The notes under the pieces were generated by a model, which searched no databases, was not told the DNA's origin, and saw nothing but the letters and a program-made list of their open reading frames with translations. From positions 558,001 through 622,000 of the forward strand of contig NZ_JACVAA010000002.1 of NCBI RefSeq assembly GCF_014851565.1: 64,000 nt of DNA, written 5' to 3'. Shown piece by piece: positions 18,136-26,901 of this stretch (within the stretch, counting starts at the first letter, position 1; the number at the start of each line of letters is the position of its first letter). The position numbers were made by a program, and so were the translations under genes. Origin of the DNA: Pseudomonas sp. PDM15. GTDB taxonomy: Bacteria; Pseudomonadota; Gammaproteobacteria; Pseudomonadales; Pseudomonadaceae.

Positions 18136-18259
18136 GGGTATCACCTCGAAGATGGAGTGCATACCCTGAAAACGACTGCGCCGCCTGCGCCGATGTTCGA
18201 CTCGTTGGATCAACGGTCGTCAGGCGAGACGGCGCTTGCAGGCCTCTGGAACGCTGAAA

Positions 18260-18790
18260 TCAGGCCGGCCGGATCAGACTCAGGTGGTTGTACAGGTGCA
18301 TCACATGAGCCTGGGCGTATTCCGCATGGTCGAGGGCGCCGTAGGCGAAGTGCGGCTTGAGCTCGCCCTGGTGCGCGGCGAAACGCTCGAAGGCCAGCTG
18401 CAGGCGCTGCAGCGCCAGTTCCTGGCCGGCCGGCTCGGCCAGCGGGGCGGCGCCGGGAATGGCTTCGGTCAGCGGATGACGCATGGCGCCGCGGGCGCTG
18501 AACACGGCGAAGGCGGCAGGGCCGACGCTGTGACGGAACCAGGCCGGCTTCAGCTCGGGGTAGCCGTCGAGCGAATACTCGATGCTCTGCGCGCAGTGGT
18601 TGAACACCTCGGTCGGGGTCCAGCCCTGGATGCTGGTCAGCGCCTGGCCCTTGAGGCCGGCCAGTACCTGACGCGCGCCATCCAGGCTCAACGCCGCCGG
18701 TGCGGCGCCGCTGGGCAATGCCCAGAACCCGGCGCCCAGCGCCACGACACCGCCCACGGCGGCGCCTTTCAACAGAGTGCGTCTTTGCAT
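18260..18790 (-). CDS. DUF1569 protein with Tat-type signal
   Basis: 176 residues. It starts MQRRTLLKGAAVGGVVALGAG, a twin-arginine signal with an RR-T-L-L-K core. The body has the DUF1569/DinB-like pattern: WTPTEVFNHCAQSIEYS, then HPLTEAIPG and a C-terminal AHVMHLYNHL, with histidines spaced like the metal site of four-helix DinB folds. It begins inside the 3' end of the upstream hydrolase gene (22-bp overlap) and is probably the last gene of a three-gene operon. Confidence 0.75.
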   Translation of the reverse strand: MQRRTLLKGAAVGGVVALGAGFWALPSGAAPAALSLDGARQVLAGLKGQALTSIQGWTPTEVFNHCAQSIEYSLDGYPELKPAWFRHSVGPAAFAVFSARGAMRHPLTEAIPGAAPLAEPAGQELALQRLQLAFERFAAHQGELKPHFAYGALDHAEYAQAHVMHLYNHLSLIRPA

Positions 18791-19674
18791 ACCTTCGCCT
18801 CCCAGCGTTCACGGAATTCCAGATAGTGGGCGAGCACCTCTGCAGGCGCCTCGGTCTGCGGATAGTGGCCTATGGCCTCCAGCAAAACCGTGTCCGGGTT
18901 GGCGATCAGCTCGCGATAGCGCGCCACCATGTGCGCCCCGGAGATCGGATCGAGCGCGCCGTCGATCACGCGCAGCGGCACCGTCGTCTCCTGCATCGCC
19001 GCCACCCAGCGCTCGCGATTGACGCGGCGGTCGAGGATGTAGCGGATCAACCGGTGCATCACCGCCGGGCCGTCGTTGTGCGCAATCAGCGCCCAGAACG
19101 CGTCCAGCTCGCTCTCGCTGGGTGGCGTCTGCGGGCCGAACACCTTGGTCAGATTGGCCTTCAGCTTGCTGCGCGAGAACAGCCTGCCGAGCAGCGGCCC
19201 GAGCGGGCTGAGCAGCAGTTTCTGGGTCAGCACCGGGCGGTGGGTCTCGGGGAACAACCCGCCGTTGAGGAACACACAGCTGGCCAATTGCAGGCGGCCT
19301 TCCTGATGACGGGCGATCAGCTCCTGGGCCACGCTGTCGCCGTAGTCATGGGCCAGCACATGCACCGGTCCGCCGATGCCCAGATGGGCTAGCAGCGCCT
19401 GCTGCAGGTCGGCCTGCTCCAGCAGGCTGTAGACATGCTCGCGCGGTTTGGCCGAGTAGCCGAAGCCGAGCATGTCGCAGGCGATCACCCGGTACTTGGC
19501 CGCCAGCGGCTGCCACAGGTAGTGCCAGTCCCAGCTGGCGGTGGGGAAGCCGTGGATCAGCAACAGCGGCTCGCCCTCGCCCGCCGTCCAGTAGCGGATG
19601 GCCTGGCCGTTGAAACTGAAGCCGCGCCCCTGCGCCCGCCAGTCGGCCAGGGCAATGCCCGGCAGGGCCGTCAC
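18769..19674 (-). CDS. Alpha/beta hydrolase, haloalkane-dehalogenase-like
   Basis: 301 residues. Motifs are LLLIHGFPTASWDW (oxyanion), the nucleophile elbow VLAHDYGDSVA with Asp at the nucleophile position as in epoxide hydrolases and dehalogenases, VIDGALDPIS (acid) and EAIGHYPQTEAP (His). A C-O or C-halogen hydrolase is therefore more likely than a serine esterase. It starts with a GTG at 19674 that overlaps the aldolase stop (GTGA), so the genes are translationally coupled. Confidence 0.82.
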   Translation of the reverse strand: MTALPGIALADWRAQGRGFSFNGQAIRYWTAGEGEPLLLIHGFPTASWDWHYLWQPLAAKYRVIACDMLGFGYSAKPREHVYSLLEQADLQQALLAHLGIGGPVHVLAHDYGDSVAQELIARHQEGRLQLASCVFLNGGLFPETHRPVLTQKLLLSPLGPLLGRLFSRSKLKANLTKVFGPQTPPSESELDAFWALIAHNDGPAVMHRLIRYILDRRVNRERWVAAMQETTVPLRVIDGALDPISGAHMVARYRELIANPDTVLLEAIGHYPQTEAPAEVLAHYLEFRERWEAKVCKDALC

Positions 19675-20447
19675 TGGTCGTAACCCGGCATCTGCGCATC
19701 GAGCTTGCGCAGCAGCGCCGGCCAGGGCAACGCGCCGCCCATCCCCGTGGGGCTCTTCATCACGCCGGCGATCATCGCGCGGGCGCCATCGAGGATCTGC
19801 TGCGGAATATGGATCAGCTCCGTGCCGCCACTCTGCGCCATGACCTGGATCTCGCAGGCGCGCTGCAGGGTGAACATGCCGAGGAAGGCGTCGGCGATGC
19901 TGCCGAAGGCGGTGAGCAGGCCGTGGTTGGGCAGGATCATGAAGTTCTTGTCGCCCAGGTCATGCTGCAGGCGGCTCTTCTCGTCGTGGTTGAGCGCCAC
20001 CCCTTCGTAGCCGTGGTAGGCCAGGCTGGCCAGGACGAACAGCGACTGTTGCGACAGCGGCAGCAGGCCCTGCTTCTGCGCGGAAACGGCGATGCCGGCG
20101 GCGGTGTGGATGTGCAGCACGCAGGCCACGTCGTGGCGCACCTCGTGCACGGCGCTGTGGATGGTGTAGCCGGCCGGGTTGATGTCGTAGGGGCTGTCCA
20201 TCAGCTTCTTGCCGGCCAGGTCGATCTTCACCAGGCTCGACGCGGTGATCTCGTGGAACATCAGGCCATAGGGGTTGATCAGGAACTCGTCGCTGCCCGG
20301 GATCTTCGCCGAGATATGGGTAAAGATCAGGTCGTCCCAGCCATACAGGGCGATCAGGCGGTAGCAGGCGGCCAGGTCGACGCGGGTATGCCATTCGGCA
20401 GCGGAAACCTGACTCTTCACATCGGGGAGATTGAGCGGAGCGTTCAC
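19671..20447 (-). CDS. Class II aldolase/adducin family protein
   Basis: 258 residues with the adducin/aldolase-II fold. Metal-binding histidines are visible in LHIHTAAG (HxH) and in LPNHGLLT, and the N-terminal catalytic region is DDLIFTHISAKIPG then EFLINPYGLMFHEITASSLVKID. The substrate is unknown; these proteins often act on sugar phosphates or oxo-acids. The start is a GTG at 20447, chosen because GAGG lies 8 bases before it and the well-conserved N terminus begins there. It leads a coupled unit with a hydrolase and a DUF1569 protein. Confidence 0.82.
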   Translation of the reverse strand: MNAPLNLPDVKSQVSAAEWHTRVDLAACYRLIALYGWDDLIFTHISAKIPGSDEFLINPYGLMFHEITASSLVKIDLAGKKLMDSPYDINPAGYTIHSAVHEVRHDVACVLHIHTAAGIAVSAQKQGLLPLSQQSLFVLASLAYHGYEGVALNHDEKSRLQHDLGDKNFMILPNHGLLTAFGSIADAFLGMFTLQRACEIQVMAQSGGTELIHIPQQILDGARAMIAGVMKSPTGMGGALPWPALLRKLDAQMPGYDQ

Positions 20448-20543
20448 GGCGGGTACCTCGGCATTTGTCGTTGTGCCGAGGAGTCTAGCGAGCAACGGGC
20501 CGCCCACCAGTCGCCTTGCAGGCCAGCCTAGTGGCCGAGCGGG

Positions 20544-21011
20544 TCAAAGCAGCTCGGGATAGTCGCCCGCCAGGCGCGGCCACAGCGCCAACGCCGCCGC
20601 ATCGTCGGCCAGCAGGCGAAAGCCGTCGAAGCGAAACTCCGGCGCCACCGTGCAGCCCACCAGGGTGAAATCGCCCAGGCTGCGCGCGGCCTGCCAGGCC
20701 TGCGCCGGCACCACCCGCTGCGGCAGTTGGTCGATTGTCACGGGGCCGAGCCGCTCGCGGCGCACCTGGTCCGGCGTCTGCGCGACCAGCAACTCCAGCG
20801 GCGCGCCCTCGTGGTAATGCCACAGCTCGTCCGCGTCGACCCGATGCCAGCGACTGACCACGCCGCCCGGCAGCAGGAACACGATGGCGCTGGACGCGGC
20901 ACGACCGTCGGCATCGCGCACCGCGGAGGTGAACAGGCGTCGGTAGTAGCCGCCTTCGGGATGCGCGGCCAGCTGCAGCTCGCGGATCAGCTCGGCGGCG
21001 CGTGGGTGCAT
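20544..21011 (-). CDS. Cupin family protein (DUF985)
   Basis: 155 residues of the cupin_5/DUF985 family: LQLAAHPEGGYYRRLFTS, IVFLLPGGVVSRWHRVDADELWHYHEG (the metal-binding H-x-E-x-x-H-x-H type set), and the C-terminal GDFTLVGCTVAPEFRFDGF with the hallmark P-x-F-x-F. It should form a single-domain beta barrel. No enzymatic reaction has been assigned. Its ATG overlaps the upstream flavodoxin stop as TGATG, so the two are coupled. Confidence 0.85.
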   Translation of the reverse strand: MHPRAAELIRELQLAAHPEGGYYRRLFTSAVRDADGRAASSAIVFLLPGGVVSRWHRVDADELWHYHEGAPLELLVAQTPDQVRRERLGPVTIDQLPQRVVPAQAWQAARSLGDFTLVGCTVAPEFRFDGFRLLADDAAALALWPRLAGDYPELL

Positions 21012-21460
21012 CAGCCCCTCAGCGCCTGAGCCAGTTCTGCCAGCCAGGGCATGGCGTCCTCTTCCGGCGTCACCGACTCGCTGGAGTCCAGGCGCAGCAT
21101 CGGCAGCGCCTCGCGCACGCCCAGCTCCAGCAGCAGTTCGCGCATCTGCTCGCCACCGCCGCAGAACACGTCGTAGCTGGAGTCACCCAGAGCGATCACC
21201 GCGCCGGCCAGGCCGCTCCAGGCCGGGAAACGGTCACGGATGGCGTAGTAGAGGTTCTGGATATTGCCGGGCAGCTCGCCCATGCCGGTGGTGGACGTCA
21301 CCACCAGAATCGCCTCGGGAGCGAAGGCCAGCACCTCATCGAGCGCCACGCCGGGCTTGTGCCAGGCCTCGAAACCGGCACCTTCCAGCACCTCAACGGC
21401 GCGACGGGCGACTTCTTCGGCGGCCCCGTAGACCGAACCGGACAAAATGGCGACTTTCAT
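21011..21460 (-). CDS. Flavodoxin (MioC-like)
   Basis: 149 residues. Starts KVAILSGSVYGAAEEVARR, the FMN-phosphate loop of flavodoxin-like proteins (T/S-G-S-x-Y-G), followed by VVTSTTGMGELPGNI (isoalloxazine loop) and VIALGDSSYDVFCGGG. This layout is that of short-chain flavodoxins of the MioC/YqcA type. It should shuttle electrons in the cytoplasm. It is the first gene of a two-gene unit with the cupin. Confidence 0.87.
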   Translation of the reverse strand: MKVAILSGSVYGAAEEVARRAVEVLEGAGFEAWHKPGVALDEVLAFAPEAILVVTSTTGMGELPGNIQNLYYAIRDRFPAWSGLAGAVIALGDSSYDVFCGGGEQMRELLLELGVREALPMLRLDSSESVTPEEDAMPWLAELAQALRG

Positions 21461-21625
21461 GCAGCACTCCGCAGATTCCAGAAAAAACGCCGCGCATTAT
21501 GCCGCATGTCGCCTGCCGGGGAACTCGCTCGGCATGCAGCCGTCCCACCCCATGTGTTCGTCCGCCTCCAGAAGGCGCATTTCTTGCTTGCAGTAATCTG
21601 GCAAGCAGCCCTCGGAGGGGCCCCC

Positions 21626-22234
21626 ATGTCCGAGCAACCCACCCTGTCCAGCGAAGAGCTGAATTTCATCAGGGAAGTTTTCAATAGCCAATTGATTGGC
21701 AAGCCTTTGCCCATTCCCGCCTTCAAGGTGGACGGCGGCCCACAGGCCAACGCCCTGCTCTCCCGCCTGGGCTGCCACGCCAGGCTCAGCCTGGAGGCGC
21801 AGATGGACGATTGCCGGATGACCTTCCCGCTGCAGCTGGTGGAAGACGAACTGCATGGCTTGCAGCTGGAAATGGGGGCGCCAAGCATCTTCGAGGATGG
21901 CGCTGTCCGCCGCCCATGGCGCCTGGAACTTGACGAACCACTGGCCCTGCGTGACGCCAGCGGTGCGGAAAGCGGCATGCTGGTGTATGAATTGGCGCCC
22001 ACCAGCCTGGTGCTGGGCTCGCCGATGCGGGAGCCGCCGGAGAAATTCAGCCTGTGGCTGCCGCTGCCGGGTCGCGATAGCCTGCCGATCAAGGGCCAGT
22101 GCATTCGCCGCATCGGCCGCCATCGCGCGGCCTATGGCCTGCAGGTGCAGCATGGCGAACATGCCGAGCGCATCCGCCAATACATCTTCGAGCAGTACCG
22201 CCAGCGGCATCCGCAATTGCAGATCGCCGGATGA
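21626..22234 (+). CDS. Possible PilZ/YcgR-type c-di-GMP effector
   Basis: 202 residues from the ATG at 21626 (GGAGGGGCCCCC before it). A beta-rich protein with RRPWR, a possible RxxxR of a PilZ domain, about 100 residues in, and a C-terminal segment IKGQCIRRIGRHRAAYGLQVQ resembling the last PilZ strands. The second PilZ motif is degenerate, so c-di-GMP binding is uncertain. The N-terminal half could be a YcgR-N-like domain. Alternatively an unclassified family. Confidence 0.5.
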   Translation: MSEQPTLSSEELNFIREVFNSQLIGKPLPIPAFKVDGGPQANALLSRLGCHARLSLEAQMDDCRMTFPLQLVEDELHGLQLEMGAPSIFEDGAVRRPWRLELDEPLALRDASGAESGMLVYELAPTSLVLGSPMREPPEKFSLWLPLPGRDSLPIKGQCIRRIGRHRAAYGLQVQHGEHAERIRQYIFEQYRQRHPQLQIAG

Positions 22235-22377
22235 GCGTCATAGATCACTGCCACTCTTTAGATATAGGCACATAGACCAAACCAATCGTCTTGATGCCTT
22301 CATTCAATTTAGCGATTACGGATACTGCGGTTAGTATGCGCAGCATCAAGTTACCAACCCCAACAGGAGTTCACTCA

Positions 22378-22941
22378 ATGTCCCTGATCAACACCCAGGT
22401 TCAGCCGTTCAAGACCACCGCTTTCCACAATGGCGAGTTCGTCGAAGTCACCGAGCAGAGCCTGAAAGGCAAGTGGTCCGTACTGATCTTCATGCCGGCT
22501 GCCTTCACCTTCAACTGCCCGACCGAGATCGAAGACGCCGCCAACAACTACGCCGAGTTCCAGAAGGCCGGTGCCGAGGTGTACATCGTCACCACCGACA
22601 CCCACTTCTCGCACAAGGTCTGGCACGAGACTTCCCCGGCCGTTGGCAAAGCCAAGTTCCCGCTGATCGGTGACCCGACCCACCAGCTGACCAACGCTTT
22701 CGGCGTGCACATCGCCGAAGAAGGCCTGGCTCTGCGCGGCACCTTCGTGATCAACCCGGAAGGCGTGATCAAGACCCTGGAAATCCACTCCAACGAAATC
22801 GCTCGCGACGTCTCCGAGACCCTGCGCAAGCTGAAAGCCGCCCAATACACCGCTGCCAACCCGGGTCAGGTTTGCCCGGCCAAGTGGAAAGAAGGCGAGA
22901 AGACCCTGGCTCCGTCGCTGGACCTGGTCGGCAAGATCTAA
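22378..22941 (+). CDS. ahpC: Alkyl hydroperoxide reductase peroxidase subunit
   Basis: Reduces hydrogen peroxide and organic peroxides; re-reduced by AhpF. 187 residues, the standard length of typical 2-Cys peroxiredoxins of the AhpC class. The peroxidatic cysteine lies in AFTFNCPTEIEDAA and the resolving cysteine in GQVCPAKW. The ATG follows AGGAG. Codon use is highly biased (many GTT/CTG/AAC), as for abundant proteins. ahpF follows after 136 bp with an intercistronic hairpin. Confidence 0.96.
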   Translation: MSLINTQVQPFKTTAFHNGEFVEVTEQSLKGKWSVLIFMPAAFTFNCPTEIEDAANNYAEFQKAGAEVYIVTTDTHFSHKVWHETSPAVGKAKFPLIGDPTHQLTNAFGVHIAEEGLALRGTFVINPEGVIKTLEIHSNEIARDVSETLRKLKAAQYTAANPGQVCPAKWKEGEKTLAPSLDLVGKI

Positions 22942-23015
22942 GTATCTGCCCGGGGCCGTCCTGGCCCCAACCGTCTTGCGCTTTGCGGGCTGAGATCCAG
23001 CCCTCCAAGTGCCCG

Positions 23016-23048
23016 AACGCCCGGGCGCGATCCGCCCGGGCGTTTGTT
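23016..23048 (+). terminator. Intercistronic hairpin between ahpC and ahpF
   Basis: A 12-bp stem (AACGCCCGGGCG with its complement, 23016-23044, 5-base loop) is followed by the T-rich TTTGTTTG. It is strong enough to terminate part of the transcripts leaving ahpC and to protect the 3' end of the ahpC message. Confidence 0.75.
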
Positions 23049-23077
23049 TGTCCGAAATTCGTCAAAGGAACCCCGTC

Positions 23078-24634
23078 ATGTTGGATGCCACTCTTAAAAC
23101 CCAGTTGCAGGCCTACCTCGAGAAGGTCACCCAGCCGTTCGAGATCGTCGCCTCCCTCGATGACGGCGAGAAGTCCCAGGAACTGCTCGGACTGCTGCAA
23201 GACATCGTCGGCCTGACCGACAAGATCACCCTCAAGACCGATGGCAGCGATGCGCGCCGTCCGTCCTTCGCCCTGGTTCGTCCGGGCGCCGATATCGGCG
23301 TCGCTTTCGCCGGCATCCCCATGGGCCACGAGTTCACCTCGCTGGTGCTGGCCCTGCTGCAGGTCGGCGGCCATCCGTCGAAACTGGACGCCGAGACCAT
23401 CGCGCAGATCCAGGCCATCGAAGGCACCTTCGAGTTCGAGACCTACTTCTCGCTGTCCTGCCAGAACTGCCCGGACGTGGTCCAGGCGCTGAATCTGATG
23501 GCCGTACTCAACCCCAACATCCGCAACGTCTCCATCGACGGCGCGCTGTTCCAGGAAGAAGTCGAGCGCCGCCAGATCATGGCCGTGCCGAGCATCTACC
23601 TGAACGGTGAAGTGTTCGCCTCCGGCCGCATGGAGGTGAAGGAAATCCTCGCCAAGATCGACACCAAGGCCGGTAGCCGCGATGCCGAGAAGATGAGTGC
23701 CAAGGAAGCCTTCGACGTACTGGTCATCGGTGGTGGCCCGGCCGGCGCCGCGGCGGCCATCTACGCCGCGCGCAAGGGCATCCGCACCGGCGTCGCCGCC
23801 GAGCGCTTCGGTGGCCAGGTGCTGGACACCATGGCCATCGAGAACTTCATCTCGGTCAAGGAAACCGAAGGGCCGAAGCTGGTCCGCGCCTTGGAAGAAC
23901 ACGTCAAGGAATACGAAGTCGACATCATGAACCTGCAGCGCGCCAGCGCCCTGGTGCCGGCCAGTAGCGAAGGCGGCCTGCATGAAGTGCAGTTCGACAA
24001 CGGCGCATCGCTCAAGGCCAAGACCGTGATCCTCTCCACCGGCGCCCGCTGGCGCGAGATGGGCGTGCCCGGCGAGCAGGAATACAAGGCCAAGGGCGTG
24101 TGCTTCTGCCCGCACTGCGACGGCCCGCTGTTCAAGGGCAAGCGCGTGGCGGTAATTGGCGGCGGCAACTCCGGCGTGGAAGCGGCCATCGACCTGGCCG
24201 GCCTGGTTGCCCACGTCACCCTGCTGGAATTCGCGGACACCCTGCGTGCCGACGCCGTGCTGCAGAAGAAGCTGTACAGCCTGCCCAATGTCACCGTGAT
24301 CAAGAGCGCACAGACCACCGAGGTCAAGGGCGATGGGCAGAAGGTCACCGGTCTGGTCTACAAGGACCGCACCAGCGACGCCGTGCATACCGTCGAGCTG
24401 GAAGGCATCTTCGTGCAGATAGGCCTGCTGCCCAACAGCGACTGGCTGAAAGGCACCGTGGAGCTGAGCCGCTTCGGCGAGATCGTGGTCGACGCCAAGG
24501 GCGCCACCAACATCCCCGGCGTGTTCGCCGCCGGCGACGTAACCACCGTGCCGTACAAGCAGATCGTCATCGCCATGGGCGAAGGCTCCAAGGCCTCGCT
24601 GAGCGCCTTCGACCACCTGATCCGCACCAGCTGA
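23078..24634 (+). CDS. ahpF: Alkyl hydroperoxide reductase flavoprotein subunit
   Basis: 518 residues. The N-terminal double thioredoxin-fold domain carries the CQNC redox pair. The C-terminal thioredoxin-reductase half has the FAD loop [19 protein letters not shown], the second redox pair CPHC, and the NADH-binding [17 protein letters not shown] and [13 protein letters not shown]. It transfers electrons from NADH to AhpC. The ATG at 23078 is supported by AAAGGAA; an ORF extension to 23009 runs through the intercistronic hairpin. Confidence 0.96.
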   Translation: MLDATLKTQLQAYLEKVTQPFEIVASLDDGEKSQELLGLLQDIVGLTDKITLKTDGSDARRPSFALVRPGADIGVAFAGIPMGHEFTSLVLALLQVGGHPSKLDAETIAQIQAIEGTFEFETYFSLSCQNCPDVVQALNLMAVLNPNIRNVSIDGALFQEEVERRQIMAVPSIYLNGEVFASGRMEVKEILAKIDTKAGSRDAEKMSAKEAFDVLVIGGGPAGAAAAIYAARKGIRTGVAAERFGGQVLDTMAIENFISVKETEGPKLVRALEEHVKEYEVDIMNLQRASALVPASSEGGLHEVQFDNGASLKAKTVILSTGARWREMGVPGEQEYKAKGVCFCPHCDGPLFKGKRVAVIGGGNSGVEAAIDLAGLVAHVTLLEFADTLRADAVLQKKLYSLPNVTVIKSAQTTEVKGDGQKVTGLVYKDRTSDAVHTVELEGIFVQIGLLPNSDWLKGTVELSRFGEIVVDAKGATNIPGVFAAGDVTTVPYKQIVIAMGEGSKASLSAFDHLIRTS

Positions 24635-24652
24635 TCGCTGCGCTGCAAAGAC

Positions 24653-24676
24653 AAAGGGCCCTTCGCGGCCCTTTTT
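24653..24676 (+). terminator. Rho-independent terminator of ahpF
   Basis: Stem AAAGGGCC/GGCCCTTT with loop CTTCGC, followed by TTTTTC, 19 bases after the ahpF stop. Confidence 0.88.
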
Positions 24677-24728
24677 CATGGCCGCCGCTCAGGGCAAACT
24701 GGCGCCCTACTCCGCACCCGGCGCGCTC

Positions 24729-24947
24729 ATGAATCCCGAAGACCTCCTCCTGCTGGTCACCCGCACCATGCCCTTCGGCAACTACCAGGGCCGGCTGATC
24801 GCCGACCTGCCGGGCAACTACCTTAACTGGTTCGCCCGCGAAGGCTTTCCCAAGGGCGAGATCGGCCGCCTGCTGGCGCTGATGCAGGAGATCGACCACA
24901 ACGGCCTCAAGCCGCTGCTGGAGCCGCTGCGCCAGGGCAAACGCTGA
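24729..24947 (+). CDS. DUF3820 family protein
   Basis: 72 residues. The conserved core TMPFGNYQGRLIADLPGNYLNWFAREGFPKGEIG defines this small family, which databases describe only as a putative quorum-regulated virulence factor. A similar motif occurs in exonuclease-associated domains. The ATG at 24729 is chosen because the frame upstream runs into the ahpF terminator. No partner is suggested by the context. Confidence 0.8.
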   Translation: MNPEDLLLLVTRTMPFGNYQGRLIADLPGNYLNWFAREGFPKGEIGRLLALMQEIDHNGLKPLLEPLRQGKR

Positions 24948-25038
24948 TGCCCCGGCATTTGCGCCGGCTATAAGCGCCGCGTCCGCCGGCCGCCTCGTTT
25001 AGGGTACGGGCTCGTCCCATCACCTTCGAGGAATCGCC

Positions 25039-25809
25039 ATGCATCCCTATTTCAGCCTGCAGGGCCGCACCGCCCTGGTCACCGGCGGCAGCCGCGGCAT
25101 CGGCCGGATGATCGCCCAGGGCCTGCTCGAAGCCGGCGCCCGGGTATTCATCTGCGCGCGTGACGGCGCCGCCTGCATCCAGGCTGCCGAGGAGCTGTCA
25201 GTGCATGGCGAATGCATTGGCCTGGCCGCCGACCTGTCCGGTGAAGAAGGCGCCCGCGCCCTGGCCGAGGAGCTTGGGCGTCGCGTGGAGCAGCTCGATA
25301 TCCTGGTCAACAACGCCGGCACCACCTGGGGCGCTCCGCTGGAAAGCTACCCGGTAAAAGGTTGGGAGAAGGTCATGCAGCTCAACGTCACCGCCGTGTT
25401 CAGCTGCATCCAGCAACTGCTGCCGCTGCTGCGCAAGGCTGGCAACGCGCAGAACCCGGCGCGGGTGATCAACATCGGCTCGGTGGCCGGCATCAGCTCG
25501 TTCGGCGAACAGGCCTACGCCTATGGCCCGAGCAAGGCGGCGCTGCACCAGCTGTCGCGCATGCTGGCCAAGGAGCTGGTGAGCGAGCACATCAACGTCA
25601 ACGTGATCGCCCCTGGGCGCTTCCCGAGCAAGATGACCCGGCACATCGCCGGCGACGAAGCGGCCATGGCCGAGGACGTGGCGCATATCCCGATGCAACG
25701 CTGGGGGCGCGAGGAAGAGATGGCCGCCCTGGCCATCAGCCTGTGCAGCGCAGCCGGCGCCTACATGACCGGCACCATCATCCCCATCGACGGCGGCTTC
25801 AGCCTCTAG
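25039..25809 (+). CDS. rhlG: RhlG-like beta-ketoacyl reductase (SDR)
   Basis: 256 residues, NADPH-dependent SDR. Starts MHPYFSLQGRTALVTGGSRGIG, followed by NNAGTTWGAPLESYPVKGWEKVMQL-like sequence, VINIGSVAGIS, and the active site YAYGPSKAALHQ. This agrees closely with what I remember of P. aeruginosa RhlG, a reductase linked to rhamnolipid/PHA precursor metabolism, although its direct role in rhamnolipid synthesis has been questioned. No rhlAB genes are present nearby. It is monocistronic, 10 bp from the convergent aldo/keto reductase gene. Confidence 0.82.
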   Translation: MHPYFSLQGRTALVTGGSRGIGRMIAQGLLEAGARVFICARDGAACIQAAEELSVHGECIGLAADLSGEEGARALAEELGRRVEQLDILVNNAGTTWGAPLESYPVKGWEKVMQLNVTAVFSCIQQLLPLLRKAGNAQNPARVINIGSVAGISSFGEQAYAYGPSKAALHQLSRMLAKELVSEHINVNVIAPGRFPSKMTRHIAGDEAAMAEDVAHIPMQRWGREEEMAALAISLCSAAGAYMTGTIIPIDGGFSL

Positions 25810-25819
25810 CCCTTTCCGC

Positions 25820-26872
25820 TCAGATCACCGGTACCGTCGGCCACTGCAGGTCGCGGCCCCCGGCGAAGGGTTCGCGCATTTCCAACGCCTGCTCGTGGGG
25901 CACGCCCAGCGCTATGGCGCTGGCGGTGCTGAGACGCTCGAACTGCTCGTCGCTCAGGTTCACCTGCAAGGCGCCGAGGGTGCCATCGAACTGCTCGCGG
26001 GTACGCGAACCCAGGATCGGGATCAGCGTGGTGCTGGAGCGACGCGCCTTGTGCAGCAGCCAGGCGATGGCCACCTGGGTGGCGCTGCTGCCCTGCTCCT
26101 CGGCCACGCCGAGCAGCGCATCGAGGATGGCGGTTTCCCGGGCACTCTTCTCGCCGTGCACCAGCATGCCCAGTTTGGTCGCGCGGCTGTCGTCGTTGCC
26201 GGCGCGGTACTTACCGGTGAGGAAACCTCCGCCCAGCGGCGACCACTGGGTGACGCCCAGGCCCAGGGCCTCGGCCATCGGCAGCAGCTCGCGGTCGGCG
26301 CTGCGCTCGGCCAGGCTGTATTCCAGCTGGATGCCCACCAGCGGCGCCCAGCCACGCAGCTCGGCCAGCAGATCGGCACGGGCGATGCGCCAGGCCGGGA
26401 AATTGGACAGCCCGGCGTAGTGGATCTTGCCGGCGCTGACCAGGTCGTCGAAGCCGCGCAGTATTTCGTCGATGGGCGTCATGCCGTCGGTGATGTGCGC
26501 CCACAGCAGGTCGAGGTGATCGGTGTTGAGCCGCTTCAGGCTCTCCTCCACTGCGCGCACCAGGTTCTTGCGGTTGTTGCCGGTGTGGGCGATGCCGGCG
26601 CCGGGCGCGGTGCCCAGGCCGTACTTGGTGGCCAGCACGAAGTCGTCGCGCTGGCTGCCGAGGAACTCGCCGAGCAGCACTTCGGCCTGGCCGGCCTGAT
26701 AGCCGTTGGCCGTGTCGAAGAAGTTGCCGCCGGCCTCGACATAGCCATCGAAGATCCGCCGCGCCTCGTCGCGCTCGGCGCCGTGGCCCCAGCCGGTGCC
26801 GAAGTTGCCGGTGCCCAGGGCCAGTTCGGAAACACGCAGGCCGCTGCGGCGGCCGAAGGTGGTGTAGCGCAT
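25820..26872 (-). CDS. Aldo/keto reductase
   Basis: 350 residues, AKR TIM barrel. Catalytic residues are in FFDTANGYQAGQAE (Asp, Tyr), VLATKYGLG (Lys) and LDLLWAHITDGMTP, where the usual His is in WAH; NADPH is bound by IPILGSRTREQFDGTLGAL. It resembles YajO/Tas-like AKRs active on various carbonyls. It is the last gene of the leftward accessory operon that begins with the FixJ-type regulator, 29 bp after the cysteine hydrolase. Confidence 0.87.
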   Translation of the reverse strand: MRYTTFGRRSGLRVSELALGTGNFGTGWGHGAERDEARRIFDGYVEAGGNFFDTANGYQAGQAEVLLGEFLGSQRDDFVLATKYGLGTAPGAGIAHTGNNRKNLVRAVEESLKRLNTDHLDLLWAHITDGMTPIDEILRGFDDLVSAGKIHYAGLSNFPAWRIARADLLAELRGWAPLVGIQLEYSLAERSADRELLPMAEALGLGVTQWSPLGGGFLTGKYRAGNDDSRATKLGMLVHGEKSARETAILDALLGVAEEQGSSATQVAIAWLLHKARRSSTTLIPILGSRTREQFDGTLGALQVNLSDEQFERLSTASAIALGVPHEQALEMREPFAGGRDLQWPTVPVI

Positions 26873-26901
26873 GTCTGTTCTCCCGTGGAGGGTCGAAGCA
26901 C

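Noticed and set aside
17612..18169. 185-codon Val/Pro-rich plus-strand ORF
   Set aside because: It is the mirror of the Gly/Thr repeat gene; tandem repeats without stops leave several frames open. It has no ribosome site and the minus frame has a proper signal peptide.
22235..22377. OxyR-type site before ahpC
   Set aside because: Four blocks with 7-base spacing begin with ATAG at about 22240, but the following blocks match the ATAG/CTAT pattern poorly, so I do not list it.
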